Below, piece after piece: positions 8,034 through 17,710 of a stretch of DNA of 64,000 nucleotides. The stretch covers positions 186,001 to 250,000 of the forward strand of contig NZ_CP162010.1 of the NCBI RefSeq assembly GCF_041734645.1, written 5' to 3'. How positions within the stretch are numbered: position 1 is the first letter of the stretch; each line of letters opens with the position of its first letter. The notes under the pieces were generated by a model. That model worked only from the letters and a program-made list of their open reading frames with translations, was not told the origin of the DNA and did not search any database. Source of the DNA: Rodentibacter sp901420285 (lineage in GTDB: Bacteria; Pseudomonadota; Gammaproteobacteria; Enterobacterales; Pasteurellaceae). The position numbers were made by a program, and so were the translations under genes.

Positions 8034-8981
8034 ATGATCAATGCTTTTGCTATCAAAGATTCCCGTTTGTATCGAATCGATGAAGATCAAACCGATCTTG
8101 ATACCGCAATTTGGCTCGACTTACTTGAGCCGACCGGCGAAGAACGCGAAATGTTGCAAGAGGGATTAGGCCAGAGCCTTGCGTCTTTTCTTGAGTTGGA
8201 AGACATTGAAGCGTCCGCGCGTTTCTTTGAAGACGAAGATGGCTTACATCTTCACTCGTTCTTTTATTGCGAAGACGAAAACGACTACGCCGACCTTGCC
8301 AGCGTGGCGTTTACCGTGCGCGATGGGCGCTTATTCACGTTGCGTGATCGCGAACTGCCCGCATTCCGCTTGTATCGAATGCGGTCCCGTAGCCAACGTT
8401 TACTCGAATGCAACGCTTACGAAGTGTTACTTGATTTGTTTGAAACCAAAATCGAACAGCTTGCCGATGTCATTGAAAACGTTTACGCCGATTTGGAAGA
8501 ATTAAGCCGCGTGATTTTAAACGGCACTCAAAATGAAGCTTTTGACGAAGCTTTAAGTACCCTCACCGAACAGGAAGATACCAGTTCCAAAGTGCGCTTG
8601 TGTTTAATGGATACGCAACGTGCGCTTGGGTTTCTGGTGCGCAAAACCCGTTTGCCGGCCAACCAGTTAGAGCAAGCGCGCGAAATCTTACGCGATATTG
8701 AATCGCTCCAACCTCATAACGAAGCCTTGTTTCAAAAAGTGAATTTCCTCATGCAGGCGGCAATGGGTTATATCAATATCGAACAGAATAAAATTATGAA
8801 GTTTTTCTCCGTCGTATCTGTAATGTTTTTGCCGGCAACCCTGGTGGCCTCCACTTACGGTATGAACTTTGATTTTATGCCCGAGTTGCATTTTAAATAT
8901 GGCTACCCAATGGCCATCGGTTTAATGATTGCCGCCGCGCTTACCCCTTACATTTATTTCAGACGAAAAGGATGGCTTTAA
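8034..8981 (+). CDS. corA: Magnesium/cobalt transporter CorA
   Basis: CorA is a homopentameric inner-membrane channel that takes up Mg2+ and also Co2+ and Ni2+. The 315 residues show a long cytoplasmic domain and stalk helix, then two C-terminal membrane segments. The signature loop YGMNF follows the first of these (VSVMFLPATLVASTYGMNFDFMPEL), and the chain ends in a basic RRKGWL. It begins a three-gene set with yggT and yggU; its stop overlaps the yggT start as TAATG. Confidence 0.96.
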   Translation: MINAFAIKDSRLYRIDEDQTDLDTAIWLDLLEPTGEEREMLQEGLGQSLASFLELEDIEASARFFEDEDGLHLHSFFYCEDENDYADLASVAFTVRDGRLFTLRDRELPAFRLYRMRSRSQRLLECNAYEVLLDLFETKIEQLADVIENVYADLEELSRVILNGTQNEAFDEALSTLTEQEDTSSKVRLCLMDTQRALGFLVRKTRLPANQLEQAREILRDIESLQPHNEALFQKVNFLMQAAMGYINIEQNKIMKFFSVVSVMFLPATLVASTYGMNFDFMPELHFKYGYPMAIGLMIAAALTPYIYFRRKGWL

Positions 8982-9526
8982 TGGAATTATCTCAAACAGC
9001 ATTATTTGTCGGTTCAATCATCAATCTTTATGCCCTCGTGTTAGTTTTACGCGTTTGGCTGCAATTCGCCCGCGTAGATTATTACAACCCGCTTTCGCAA
9101 TTCGTATTGAAAGCCACCGATGCGGTGCTAAAACCGATGCGCAAAATTGCGCCGATTATCGGCAATATCGACACTTCAGCCTTTTTGTTGATCTTTATTC
9201 TCGGCGCACTGAAATCCGTGCTGTACTTCGGTTTAGCCATTGACGGCATGCTGATTTTAGGCGTGTTAAGCGTTTTGAAAGCCGTTGGCGTAGCGATTTT
9301 TTACGTGTTGTTTGCCGGTGCGATTGCGAGTTGGTTTAACCGTGGCAACAACCCGATTTTCTATGCGTTATATCAACTTTCTGAGCCATTGCTTCGGCCG
9401 GTTCGCAAATTTTTGCCGACTGTCGGGATGATTGATTTTTCACCGATGGTTATCGTTTTTATCTTGTTATTTATCAACAATTTTATGCTTGATATGTTAC
9501 AAAGACTGTGGGTTATCGCCGGTTGA
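8981..9526 (+). CDS. yggT: YggT family membrane protein
   Basis: 181 residues with two copies of the YGGT domain, each a pair of membrane segments, with the repeated signature FNPLSQ-like (YYNPLSQFVLKATDAVLKPMRKIAP) and its counterpart NNPIFYALYQLSEPLLRPVRKFLP. The family is linked to osmotic tolerance and membrane organisation, but its biochemical role is not settled. I prefer the ATG at 8981, which overlaps the corA stop and has AAAAGGA at proper distance, over the ATG at 8972 three codons upstream. Confidence 0.9.
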   Translation: MELSQTALFVGSIINLYALVLVLRVWLQFARVDYYNPLSQFVLKATDAVLKPMRKIAPIIGNIDTSAFLLIFILGALKSVLYFGLAIDGMLILGVLSVLKAVGVAIFYVLFAGAIASWFNRGNNPIFYALYQLSEPLLRPVRKFLPTVGMIDFSPMVIVFILLFINNFMLDMLQRLWVIAG

Positions 9527-9583
9527 CGTAGCGATTTGTTTTTGAGCCACGTTCCGCGTGGCTTTTGTTTATGAGAAAAAATT

Positions 9584-9901
9584 ATGCCGGCAATTGAACA
9601 AACCCCCGACGGCATTCGCCTGAAAATTTTTTTACAACCGAAAGCCAGTAAAGATCATATTGCGGGCATTCACGACGAAGAACTCAAAATCACCATCACC
9701 GCGCCGCCGACGGACGGACAAGCCAACGCCCATTTGTTGAAATTTTTAAGTAAGGTTTTCAAGGTGCCGAAAAGTAGTATCGTGCTGGAAAAAGGCGAAC
9801 TTAATCGTCACAAACAACTGTGGATTCCCGCGCCGAAACTCATTCCAAAAGAAATCGAAAATCTACAAGTATGTAGCAAATATCCAAAAATCTCTGAGTG
9901 A
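9584..9901 (+). CDS. yggU: YggU/DUF167 family protein
   Basis: 105 residues matching the small UPF0235/YggU fold: an N-terminal strand GIRLKIFLQPKASKD, then ITAPPTDGQANAHLLKFLSKVFKVPKSSIVLEKGELNRHKQLWI, the conserved core with PPxDGxAN and the GxxxRxK-type signature (GELNRHK). Function unknown. yggT-yggU order is conserved in gammaproteobacteria. The last 15 residues are not typical and may be a lineage-specific tail. Confidence 0.88.
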   Translation: MPAIEQTPDGIRLKIFLQPKASKDHIAGIHDEELKITITAPPTDGQANAHLLKFLSKVFKVPKSSIVLEKGELNRHKQLWIPAPKLIPKEIENLQVCSKYPKISE

Positions 9902-9923
9902 AGTATGAATTCACACCACCAAA

Positions 9924-9974
9924 CAGCACCGCATTGAACGCGCTTCCGGTGTGCTTCCAATGCGGTGCTATTTC
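9924..9974. repeat. Facing pair of the 12-mer repeat downstream of yggU
   Basis: AGCACCGCATTG at 9925-9936 and CAATGCGGTGCT at 9958-9969 with a 21-base interior, followed by ATTTCG. Stem of 12-13 bp; probable terminator of the corA-yggT-yggU transcript. Confidence 0.7.
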
Positions 9975-10156
9975 GTAAGTTCATTGCGGCCTTATAAGGT
10001 CAAAAATCGATTATAAAAAATCGCCCTCCGCTCCGCCCGCGCCCTATCAATTTATGCCGTTTTACGGTATTCTATGCCGCATTTTCTAATCAAAAAACAA
10101 GCCGTATTGGATATGTTAAAAACATGCCGAAACGCGGGCAAAATTAAGGTGATTTT

Positions 10157-12745
10157 ATGCAAGAACAATATCGTCCCGATATGATTGAACCAAAAGTTCA
10201 ACAATACTGGGCTGAAAATAACATTTTTAAGGCCGTCAAAGACGAATCCAAAGAAAAATACTACTGTCTTTCCATGTTCCCGTATCCGTCCGGTCGCCTG
10301 CATATGGGGCACGTTCGTAACTACACCATCGGTGACGTAGTTTCTCGCTATCAACGTATGCTCGGTAAAAACGTGTTGCAACCGTTCGGCTGGGATGCGT
10401 TCGGGTTGCCGGCGGAAGGCGCGGCGATCAAAAATAAAACCGCACCGGCGAAGTGGACCTACGAAAACATTGCCTATATGAAGAAACAACTTCAACTTTT
10501 GGGCTTCGGATTTGATTGGGATCGCGAAATCGCCACCTGCAAACCGGATTACTATAAATGGGAACAATGGTTTTTTACCGAGCTTTACAAAAAAGGTCTG
10601 GTTTACAAAAAAACGTCCACGGTGAACTGGTGCCCGAACGATGAAACCGTGCTTGCCAACGAACAAGTGCACGAAGGCTGTTGCTGGCGTTGTGACACGC
10701 CAGTGGAACAAAAAGAAATTCCGCAATGGTTCATCAAAATCACTGATTACGCTGAACAATTATTAGGCGGTTTGGATAATCTTCCACAATGGCCGGAGAT
10801 GGTAAAAACCATGCAACGCAATTGGATCGGCCGTTCTGAAGGTGTGGAAATCACCTTTGATGTGGCGGATACCAACGAAAAAGTCGCGGTTTATACCACC
10901 CGCCTGGATACTTTCTATGGCGTGAGCTATTTAGGTATCGCTGCCGCTCACCCGCTCGCAAGTCTTGCTGCACAAAATAATCCTGAGTTGGCTGCGTTCA
11001 TTCAAGAAGCGAAAAACGCGAAAGTTGCCGAAGCTGATCTGGCGACCATGGAGAAAAAAGGGATGGCGACCGGCTTGTTCGCAATTCATCCGTTGACCGG
11101 TGAAAAATTACCGATTTGGGTGGCGAACTTTGTGTTAATGCACTACGGTACCGGCGCGGTGATGGCTGTTCCGGCGCACGATCAACGAGACTACGAATTC
11201 GCGCACAAATACGATTTACCAATTAAGCAAGTTATCGCACCGCTTGCAGGTGAAACAATTGACTTAACCAAACAAGCTTTTAGCGAACACGGCACGCTGA
11301 TTAATTCGGCCGAATTTGACGGTTTGGATTTCAATGGCGCGTTTAACGGCATCGCGGACAAACTGGAACAATTAGGTGTGGGCAAACGCCAAGTAAATTA
11401 TCGTTTGCGTGATTGGGGCGTGTCTCGCCAACGTTATTGGGGCGCGCCGATTCCGATGTTGACGTTAGAAAGCGGCGAGGTCGTGCCTGTACCGATGGAA
11501 GATTTGCCCATTATTTTGCCTGAAGACGTGGTGATGGACGGCGTGCAAAGCCCAATTAAAGCGGATCCGAATTGGGCGAAAACTACCTTCAACGGTGTGC
11601 CGGCGTTAAAAGAAACCGATACATTCGATACTTTTATGGAATCATCTTGGTATTACGCGCGCTACACGTCACCGAAATTTGCCGAAGCGATGCTTGACAA
11701 AGAGGAAGCAAACTACTGGTTACCGGTAGATCAATATATCGGCGGTATTGAACACGCGACGATGCATTTGCTCTATTTCCGTTTTTTCCATAAATTGTTG
11801 CGCGACGCGGGTTTTGTGGCCAGTGACGAACCGGCAACCAAATTGTTGTGCCAGGGTATGGTGTTGGCCGACGCGTTCTACTACACCAGCCCGACCAACG
11901 AGCGTATCTGGGTGAGTCCGACGCAAGTGACTTTAGAACGTGATGAAAAAGGCCGCATTATTAAAGCCATCGATCCGGAAGGTCGCGAACTGGTGCACAC
12001 CGGCATGACCAAAATGTCGAAATCGAAAAATAACGGTATTGACCCGCAGGAAATGGTGGAAAAATACGGCGCGGATACGGTTCGCTTGTTTATGATGTTT
12101 GCATCCCCTGCGGAAATGACCCTTGAATGGCAAGAGTCCGGTGTAGAAGGCGCAAAACGTTTCTTAGGTCGCGTATGGAATTTGGTCTATCAATATCAAC
12201 AAAATCCGGCGACCACGGCGCTAAATGCGAATGCGCTTTCAGCGGAACAAAAAGCCCTACGCCGCGAAGTACACAAAACCATCGCGAAAGTCAGCGACGA
12301 TATTGGTCGCCGTCAAACTTTCAACACCGCCATTGCGGCGATTATGGAGTTGATGAATAAACTTACTAAAGCACCACTTGAAAACGAACAAGATCGCGCT
12401 GTGATGGCGGAAGCCTTAAGTGCGGTAGTGCGAATGCTTTATCCGATTACGCCGCATATTTGTTTCGAATTGTGGCAAGCGTTAGGTAACGAAAACGGCA
12501 TCGACACAGCAGAATGGGTGAAAGTCGATGAATCCGCGATGATAGAAGATGAGAAGCTCATCGTGGTACAAGTGAATGGCAAAGTGCGCGGTAAAGTGAC
12601 CGTTGCAGTTGAGGCGGATGAAGAAAGTGTTAAAAGCGTTGCTTTCGCAGATGAAAACGTGAAGAAATTCACCGACGGCCAGCAAATTGTGAAAGTAATT
12701 TATGTGCCGGGTAAATTGTTAAATGTGGTGGTGAAACCGCAATAA
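10157..12745 (+). CDS. leuS: Leucyl-tRNA synthetase
   Basis: Charges tRNA-Leu. The 862-residue protein is a standard bacterial class Ia enzyme. The HIGH motif is at about residues 49-52 (PYPSGRLHMGHVRNY), and the zinc-type insertion has WCPNDETVLANEQVHEGCCWRCD. The CP1 editing domain shows TTRLDTFYGV and GTGAVMAVPAHDQRD, and the KMSKS loop is KMSKSKNNGIDP at about 618-622. The anticodon-binding C-terminus ends with the conserved VNGKVRGK region. A 235-codon open frame on the other strand (10052-10759) is an antisense shadow. Confidence 0.98.
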   Translation: MQEQYRPDMIEPKVQQYWAENNIFKAVKDESKEKYYCLSMFPYPSGRLHMGHVRNYTIGDVVSRYQRMLGKNVLQPFGWDAFGLPAEGAAIKNKTAPAKWTYENIAYMKKQLQLLGFGFDWDREIATCKPDYYKWEQWFFTELYKKGLVYKKTSTVNWCPNDETVLANEQVHEGCCWRCDTPVEQKEIPQWFIKITDYAEQLLGGLDNLPQWPEMVKTMQRNWIGRSEGVEITFDVADTNEKVAVYTTRLDTFYGVSYLGIAAAHPLASLAAQNNPELAAFIQEAKNAKVAEADLATMEKKGMATGLFAIHPLTGEKLPIWVANFVLMHYGTGAVMAVPAHDQRDYEFAHKYDLPIKQVIAPLAGETIDLTKQAFSEHGTLINSAEFDGLDFNGAFNGIADKLEQLGVGKRQVNYRLRDWGVSRQRYWGAPIPMLTLESGEVVPVPMEDLPIILPEDVVMDGVQSPIKADPNWAKTTFNGVPALKETDTFDTFMESSWYYARYTSPKFAEAMLDKEEANYWLPVDQYIGGIEHATMHLLYFRFFHKLLRDAGFVASDEPATKLLCQGMVLADAFYYTSPTNERIWVSPTQVTLERDEKGRIIKAIDPEGRELVHTGMTKMSKSKNNGIDPQEMVEKYGADTVRLFMMFASPAEMTLEWQESGVEGAKRFLGRVWNLVYQYQQNPATTALNANALSAEQKALRREVHKTIAKVSDDIGRRQTFNTAIAAIMELMNKLTKAPLENEQDRAVMAEALSAVVRMLYPITPHICFELWQALGNENGIDTAEWVKVDESAMIEDEKLIVVQVNGKVRGKVTVAVEADEESVKSVAFADENVKKFTDGQQIVKVIYVPGKLLNVVVKPQ

Positions 12746-12958
12746 GCAACTTGTGAAATGATGGCGAAGGTGCGGCGGAACGGTTCCAATGCGGTGCTGA
12801 TCCGTACTTCCGTTGTGGCGGGATGCTCGATGCCCGCCAATTGGCGCTTCAATGCGGTGCTAATTCGCACCTTTAACGCTGCGTTTTGCAATCTCTCAAG
12901 CGGCGCGTTGTAAGCGCACTTCCCGAACACAAGATGCAAAACATACAAGGGGAATCTT
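12746..12958. repeat. Spacer between leuS and lptE with two direct 12-mer copies
   Basis: CAATGCGGTGCT occurs at 12787-12798 and 12850-12861 in the same orientation. Similarity extends to about 24 bases around each copy (TTC before, GAT/AAT-TCG-AC after). No gene fits here; the region should carry the lptE-holA promoter, and AAGGGGA precedes the lptE start. Confidence 0.8.
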
Positions 12959-13462
12959 ATGATTCAATTAATCAAAAAATGCGTTCTTATTGTTATCGTC
13001 ACCGTTCTTTTCGCTTGTGGCTGGCGTTTTCAAAACGGCGAATTGATTCCGCCGGAATTACGTACACTCGCCTTTGAAAGCGCCGATCCGTACAGTGAAA
13101 TGTCGATGGCGATGCGTCGTCAATTACAAGCCAATGACGTGAATTTGGTTAACGCCGCACAAGGCGTGCCGATTTTACGCATCAATAAACAAATTACTAA
13201 CGACAAAGTAGCGTCTATTTTCAAACGCGGACGCGAGGCGGAAAAAGTATTGATGTTAGAAGTGGAAGCCAACGTACGTTTAACCGATGGTGAAACCTAT
13301 CCGATCAGCGCAAAAGTTAACCGCACGTTTTTTGATAACTCCCGCGCAGCGCTTGCCAAAGCTGCAGAACGAGAGCTGATTTGGAACGATATGCGCGAAC
13401 AAGCGGCACGTCAGCTGATCAGCAAAATGGTGGCGTTGCAGCATCAAGTAAAAGGAAAATAA
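12959..13462 (+). CDS. lptE: LPS-assembly lipoprotein LptE
   Basis: LptE plugs the LptD barrel and helps insert lipopolysaccharide into the outer leaflet. The 167 residues begin with a lipoprotein signal ending VLFACGWRF (lipid Cys at about 20), followed by the RlpB/LptE core: TLAFESADPYSEMSMAMRRQLQANDVNLV, then VLMLEVEANVRL, and a C-terminal helix ARQLISKMVALQHQ. Position after leuS and before holA is the conserved gammaproteobacterial order. The stop shares its last base with the holA start (TAATG). Confidence 0.94.
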   Translation: MIQLIKKCVLIVIVTVLFACGWRFQNGELIPPELRTLAFESADPYSEMSMAMRRQLQANDVNLVNAAQGVPILRINKQITNDKVASIFKRGREAEKVLMLEVEANVRLTDGETYPISAKVNRTFFDNSRAALAKAAERELIWNDMREQAARQLISKMVALQHQVKGK

Positions 13463-14496
13463 TGAATCGTATTTTCTCCGAGCAATTGGCGCATCATCTT
13501 GCCCAACGTTTAGCCAAAGTGTATTGCCTGGCGGGACAAGATCCGCTACTGCTCGGCGAAAGTGAACAGGCGATTTATCAAGCCGCCTTGCAACAGGGAT
13601 TTGATGAAAAAAACAACATTTCGATCGACAATCAAACCAACTGGGCGCAGCTGATTGAATCCTGCCAATCCGTTGGCTTGTTTTTCAATAAACAAGTGCT
13701 GGTGCTGAATTTACCGGAAAATCTGAGTACGCCTGTACAAAAAAATCTACAAGAATTAAGCGCGGCGTTAAATGAAGACGTGTTGCTGATTTTAGTTATG
13801 CCGAAGCTTACCAAAGCGTTTGAAAAGCAAGCCTGGTTTGACGCGCTTAACCGCTACGATGTTGATGCGGTGCTGGTGAACTGCCAAACACCAAACGCGG
13901 AAGATCTCCCGCGTTGGTTGAAGTATCGCATTCAAGCCATGGGGATGACGGCAGATGACGAAGCCGTTCAACAGCTTTGTTATAGTTATGAAAATAACCT
14001 GCTTGCCTTAAAGCAAACTTTGCAGTTGCTTGATTTACTGCATTCCGATCACAAGCTTAATTATCATCGCGTGATTGCGGTGGCGGAGCAATCTTCCGTG
14101 TTTACGCCATTTCAATGGATTGATGCATTGCTTGCGGGCAAAGCCAATCGTGCCAAACGTATTTTGGCGGGCTTACAGGCGGAAGAGGTACAACCGATTA
14201 TTTTATTGCGCACGTTACAACGTGAATTGCTCACTTTGCTGGAGTTGACTAAACCGCAGCAACCCGTTCACACCGCGGATGCGCTACCGCTTCAACAAAT
14301 TAAAGCAGAATTTGATCGGCTAAGAATTTGGCAAAATCGCCGACCGCTTTTTTTAAGCGTGCTGCAACGATTAACCTATCGAAAACTTTATGACATCATT
14401 CAACAATTGGCGAGCATCGAACGGCTCGTTAAACAGGAATTTAGTGATGATGTGTGGGAAGAATTGGCTGATTTGTCGGTAAAAATTTGTCTCTAG
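13462..14496 (+). CDS. holA: DNA polymerase III delta subunit
   Basis: HolA is the delta subunit of the clamp loader; it opens the beta sliding clamp. The start at 13462 (MNRIFSEQLAHHL) overlaps the lptE stop and has AAAGGAAAAT ahead; a longer frame from 13381 lies inside lptE and is not used. The 344 residues show the expected N-terminal YCLAGQDPLLLGES region, an AAA+-like domain without a working nucleotide site, and a C-terminal helical collar. It converges on mutT with one base between stops. Confidence 0.95.
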   Translation: MNRIFSEQLAHHLAQRLAKVYCLAGQDPLLLGESEQAIYQAALQQGFDEKNNISIDNQTNWAQLIESCQSVGLFFNKQVLVLNLPENLSTPVQKNLQELSAALNEDVLLILVMPKLTKAFEKQAWFDALNRYDVDAVLVNCQTPNAEDLPRWLKYRIQAMGMTADDEAVQQLCYSYENNLLALKQTLQLLDLLHSDHKLNYHRVIAVAEQSSVFTPFQWIDALLAGKANRAKRILAGLQAEEVQPIILLRTLQRELLTLLELTKPQQPVHTADALPLQQIKAEFDRLRIWQNRRPLFLSVLQRLTYRKLYDIIQQLASIERLVKQEFSDDVWEELADLSVKICL

Positions 14497-14497
14497 C

Positions 14498-14899
14498 CTA
14501 CATTGTTTCAGCCAGCAAACGCTGAATCAATTTGGCATTTGCCGGCGGAAATTGTCCCGCATCTAATGCCCGTTGTTCAATCCAAAAACCTTCTTGCCCC
14601 TCGCGCCCAAATGGCTCACCGATCCATTCGTCCACCACATAGAAAAAGAAGGAAATAATTTTCGTCGGATATTCGAATTGGAAACGTTCGTAAAGTTCAG
14701 CGTTCAAGACCACAATACCAATTTCTTCTTCCAATTCCCGTTTTAACGCCTGTTCCGGCGTTTCGTCGGCATTAACTTTGCCGCCGGGGAATTCCAACGA
14801 TTGAGCAAAATCCTGTCCCTCTAAACGTTGAGTTAAATATATCTGTCCGAACTCGTTGCGAATAATGCCGGCGGCGACTTGTATTGTTGGTTTTTCCAT
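14498..14899 (-). CDS. mutT: 8-oxo-dGTP diphosphatase MutT
   Basis: MutT removes oxidised dGTP from the nucleotide pool to prevent A:T to C:G mutations. The 133 residues carry a complete Nudix box, from GGKVNADETPEQALKREL to EEEIGI, at roughly residues 38-61, with the FPGGK entry typical of MutT. Length is normal. It lies directly downstream of secA on the same strand, as in E. coli (secM-secA-mutT), but a good terminator separates the two. Confidence 0.95.
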   Translation of the reverse strand: MEKPTIQVAAGIIRNEFGQIYLTQRLEGQDFAQSLEFPGGKVNADETPEQALKRELEEEIGIVVLNAELYERFQFEYPTKIISFFFYVVDEWIGEPFGREGQEGFWIEQRALDAGQFPPANAKLIQRLLAETM

Positions 14900-14917
14900 A
14901 TTTTTTCAATCCCGAAT

Positions 14918-14943
14918 GAAAAAATGCGGCCAAAGCGGCCGCA
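14918..14943 (-). terminator. Rho-independent terminator of secA
   Basis: Read on the minus strand: TGCGGCC, loop GCTTT, GGCCGCA, then six T. It lies between the secA stop and mutT. Confidence 0.88.
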
Positions 14944-14954
14944 GTTTTCGTCCA

Positions 14955-17639
14955 TTAATTGTATTTCGCACGGCTACCGTGACAATGTTTGTATTTTTTA
15001 CCTGAACCGCAAGGACAAGGATCGTTACGACCGATATTTAAGTTGGCGTAATCGCCCTTTTCACCTTGCTCCAATGCGGTGCTCTCACGGCCATCCGCCG
15101 ATTGGGCGGATTGTGTCGCGTGTTCCGCGGCTTCGACTTCCTCTTGGGTTCTTACGCGTACGCGGGTAAGCGTGGTGATTACATGGTGTTTTAAAGAATC
15201 TAACATTTCCGTAAACATACGGAACGACTCTTTTTTGTATTCCTGTTTTGGATCTTTTTGTGCGTAACCGCGCAAATGAATTCCTTGACGAAGATAATCC
15301 ATCGCTGCCAAATGCTCTTTCCAAAGTTCGTCGAGAGTTTGCAACATTACGCCTTTTTCAAAATGACGCATGGTTTCTTCGCCGGCAAGCGCTTCTTTTT
15401 CCTTGTATTCCTCTTCAGCGATGTTAATGATGCGTTCGCGCAAGTTTTCTTCGTGTAAATTACTGTCTTCTTCCAACCAATGTTCAATTGGTAATTCCAT
15501 ACCAAATTCTTGCGCCAAGCGTTGCTCAAGACCTTTGATATCCCATTGTTCTTCTAAAGATTGTGGCGGAATATATTGATCAATCACATCGTTAAACACG
15601 TCGTGGCGAATTACACGGATGGTTTCGGAAATATCGTCGTTATCCAACAAATAGTTGCGTTGCTGATAAATTGCGTGACGTTGATCGTTGGCCACATCAT
15701 CGTATTCAAGCAAGTTTTTACGACCGTCAAAATGGAATGCTTCCACTTTCGCTTGCGCCGACGCAATCACTTTCGCCAACATTCTGGATTCCATCGCTTC
15801 GCCCGGCACGGAGAATGCTTTGCGCATTAAATTGAGTTTGCCTTCATTAAGATAAATACGCATTAAGCCGTCTTCCAAAGATAAATAGAAGCGGGAAGAA
15901 CCTGGGTCGCCTTGACGTCCGGAACGACCGCGCAACTGGTTATCGATACGGCGCGATTCGTGACGTTCGGTACCGATAATATGCAAACCGCCGGCTTTCA
16001 TCACGATTTCGTGGTTTTTTTCCCATTCAGCTTTAAGCGCGTCGATTTGCTCTTGCGTTGGGTTATCCAATTTTGCCGCTTGGGCTTTCCAGTTACCACC
16101 AAGAATAATATCTGTACCACGGCCTGCCATATTGGTCGCGATGGTGACCGCACCCGGCGCACCGGCTTCAGCCACGATTTCGGCTTCTTGTTGGTGGAAT
16201 TTTGCATTTAATACGTTGTGTTTAATGCCCACCTTATTCAAGGCGTTGGATAGCAATTCCGATTTTTCCACCGAAATGGTACCAACCAACACCGGTTGTT
16301 GATGTGCTACGCAGTCTTTAATGTCTTCGATAATCGCGTTAAATTTGTACTCTTCATTCTCAAACATCAGGTCGGTGCGGTCGTCTCGAATCATTGGGCG
16401 GTTAGTCGGAATGACCACTGTTTCCAAACCGTAAATTTGTTGGAATTCAAAGGCTTCCGTATCCGCCGTACCAGTCATTCCCGCCAATTTTTCATACAGG
16501 CGGAAGTAGTTTTGATACGAAATCGACGCAACGGTTTGATTTTCGCTTTTTATATCTACGCCTTCTTTTGCTTCGATGGCTTGGTGTAAACCGTCGGACC
16601 AACGGCGTCCTGCCATTGTGCGACCGGTATGCTCGTCCACGATCACGATTTCACCGTCTTTTACGATGTAATCTACATCGCGCTCAAACAACGTATGCGC
16701 ACGCAAGGCCGCCATGACATGATGCAACAATAGGATTCGTCCCGGTGAATAAAGGGAATCCCCTTCCGGCATTAAACCTTGTTCCACCAGCCAGTTTTCC
16801 ACTTTTTCTTGACCGCGTTCGGTTAAATGCGCTTGTTTGGATTTTAAATCTAGGGTGTAATCGCCCTCGCCTTGATATTCTTCGGTGTCCTCTTTTTCTT
16901 GTTTAATCAGGCTTGGAATCAGCTTGTTTACTGCAATATAAAGTCCGGAACTGTCTTCTGCTTGACCGGAAATAATCAGCGGGGTACGCGCCTCGTCGAT
17001 TAAAATGGAGTCCACTTCATCCACCAATGCATAGCCTAAAGTGCGTTGGAAACGTTCTTCTTTTGAATGCGCCAAGTTATCGCGCAAATAATCAAACCCG
17101 AGTTCGCTGTTTGTGGCGTAAGTGATATCCGCCGCATACGCTGCGCGTTTGGCTTCCGGCGGTAAGCCTGGAATATTGACGCCCACGCTCATGCCTAAAA
17201 ATTCAAATAACGGACGGTTGGTTTCCGCATCGCGACGTGCCAAGTAATCGTTTACGGTTACTACGTGTACGCCTTTGCCTTCAAGAGCGATTAAATAACA
17301 AGGCAAGGTCGCCGTTAAAGTTTTACCCTCACCGGTACGCATCTCAGCGATGCAGCGATTGGTTAATACCATTCCGCCGATAAGTTGCACGTCGAAGTGG
17401 CGCATACCCAGTACGCGTTTACTGGCTTCTCGCACGGTGGCAAAGGCTTCCGGCAAAATATCTTGCAAGGTTTCGCCCGCACTCAAACGACTGCGAAACT
17501 CGTCAGTTTTTGCACGCAGTTGTTCGTCGGTTAAGGCTTCGAATTGAGGTTCTAATTTATTGATTTGTGCAACTTTTTTTCTTAATTTGCGTAAAATTCG
17601 GTCGTTACGACTGCCAAAAATTTTCGTTAAAATGCTCAT
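14955..17639 (-). CDS. secA: Preprotein translocase ATPase SecA
   Basis: SecA drives export of preproteins through SecYEG. The 894 residues contain Walker A at 101-107 (RTGEGKT), the DEVD/DEAR region of NBD1 (VDEVDSILIDEARTPLIISG), NBD2 with the arginine-rich QLRGRSGRQGDPG, and the C-terminal zinc site CPCGSGKKYKHCHG (Cys875, Cys877, Cys886, His887) used for SecB and lipid contact. The 12-mer repeat at 15072-15083 is read as STAL (residues 853-856) in the flexible C-terminal linker, a tolerant place. A secM gene precedes it by 71 bases. Confidence 0.98.
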   Translation of the reverse strand: MSILTKIFGSRNDRILRKLRKKVAQINKLEPQFEALTDEQLRAKTDEFRSRLSAGETLQDILPEAFATVREASKRVLGMRHFDVQLIGGMVLTNRCIAEMRTGEGKTLTATLPCYLIALEGKGVHVVTVNDYLARRDAETNRPLFEFLGMSVGVNIPGLPPEAKRAAYAADITYATNSELGFDYLRDNLAHSKEERFQRTLGYALVDEVDSILIDEARTPLIISGQAEDSSGLYIAVNKLIPSLIKQEKEDTEEYQGEGDYTLDLKSKQAHLTERGQEKVENWLVEQGLMPEGDSLYSPGRILLLHHVMAALRAHTLFERDVDYIVKDGEIVIVDEHTGRTMAGRRWSDGLHQAIEAKEGVDIKSENQTVASISYQNYFRLYEKLAGMTGTADTEAFEFQQIYGLETVVIPTNRPMIRDDRTDLMFENEEYKFNAIIEDIKDCVAHQQPVLVGTISVEKSELLSNALNKVGIKHNVLNAKFHQQEAEIVAEAGAPGAVTIATNMAGRGTDIILGGNWKAQAAKLDNPTQEQIDALKAEWEKNHEIVMKAGGLHIIGTERHESRRIDNQLRGRSGRQGDPGSSRFYLSLEDGLMRIYLNEGKLNLMRKAFSVPGEAMESRMLAKVIASAQAKVEAFHFDGRKNLLEYDDVANDQRHAIYQQRNYLLDNDDISETIRVIRHDVFNDVIDQYIPPQSLEEQWDIKGLEQRLAQEFGMELPIEHWLEEDSNLHEENLRERIINIAEEEYKEKEALAGEETMRHFEKGVMLQTLDELWKEHLAAMDYLRQGIHLRGYAQKDPKQEYKKESFRMFTEMLDSLKHHVITTLTRVRVRTQEEVEAAEHATQSAQSADGRESTALEQGEKGDYANLNIGRNDPCPCGSGKKYKHCHGSRAKYN

Positions 17640-17710
17640 GTAATTTCTCTTTCAAATAAATAATAAAAATACAAATCCGATTGCAAAATCGGACGGTAAA
17701 AAGATCGAAA

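Noticed and set aside
10052..10759. Open frame of 235 codons on the minus strand
   Set aside because: It lies opposite the start of leuS, which is unmistakable; no family is recognisable in the antisense protein.
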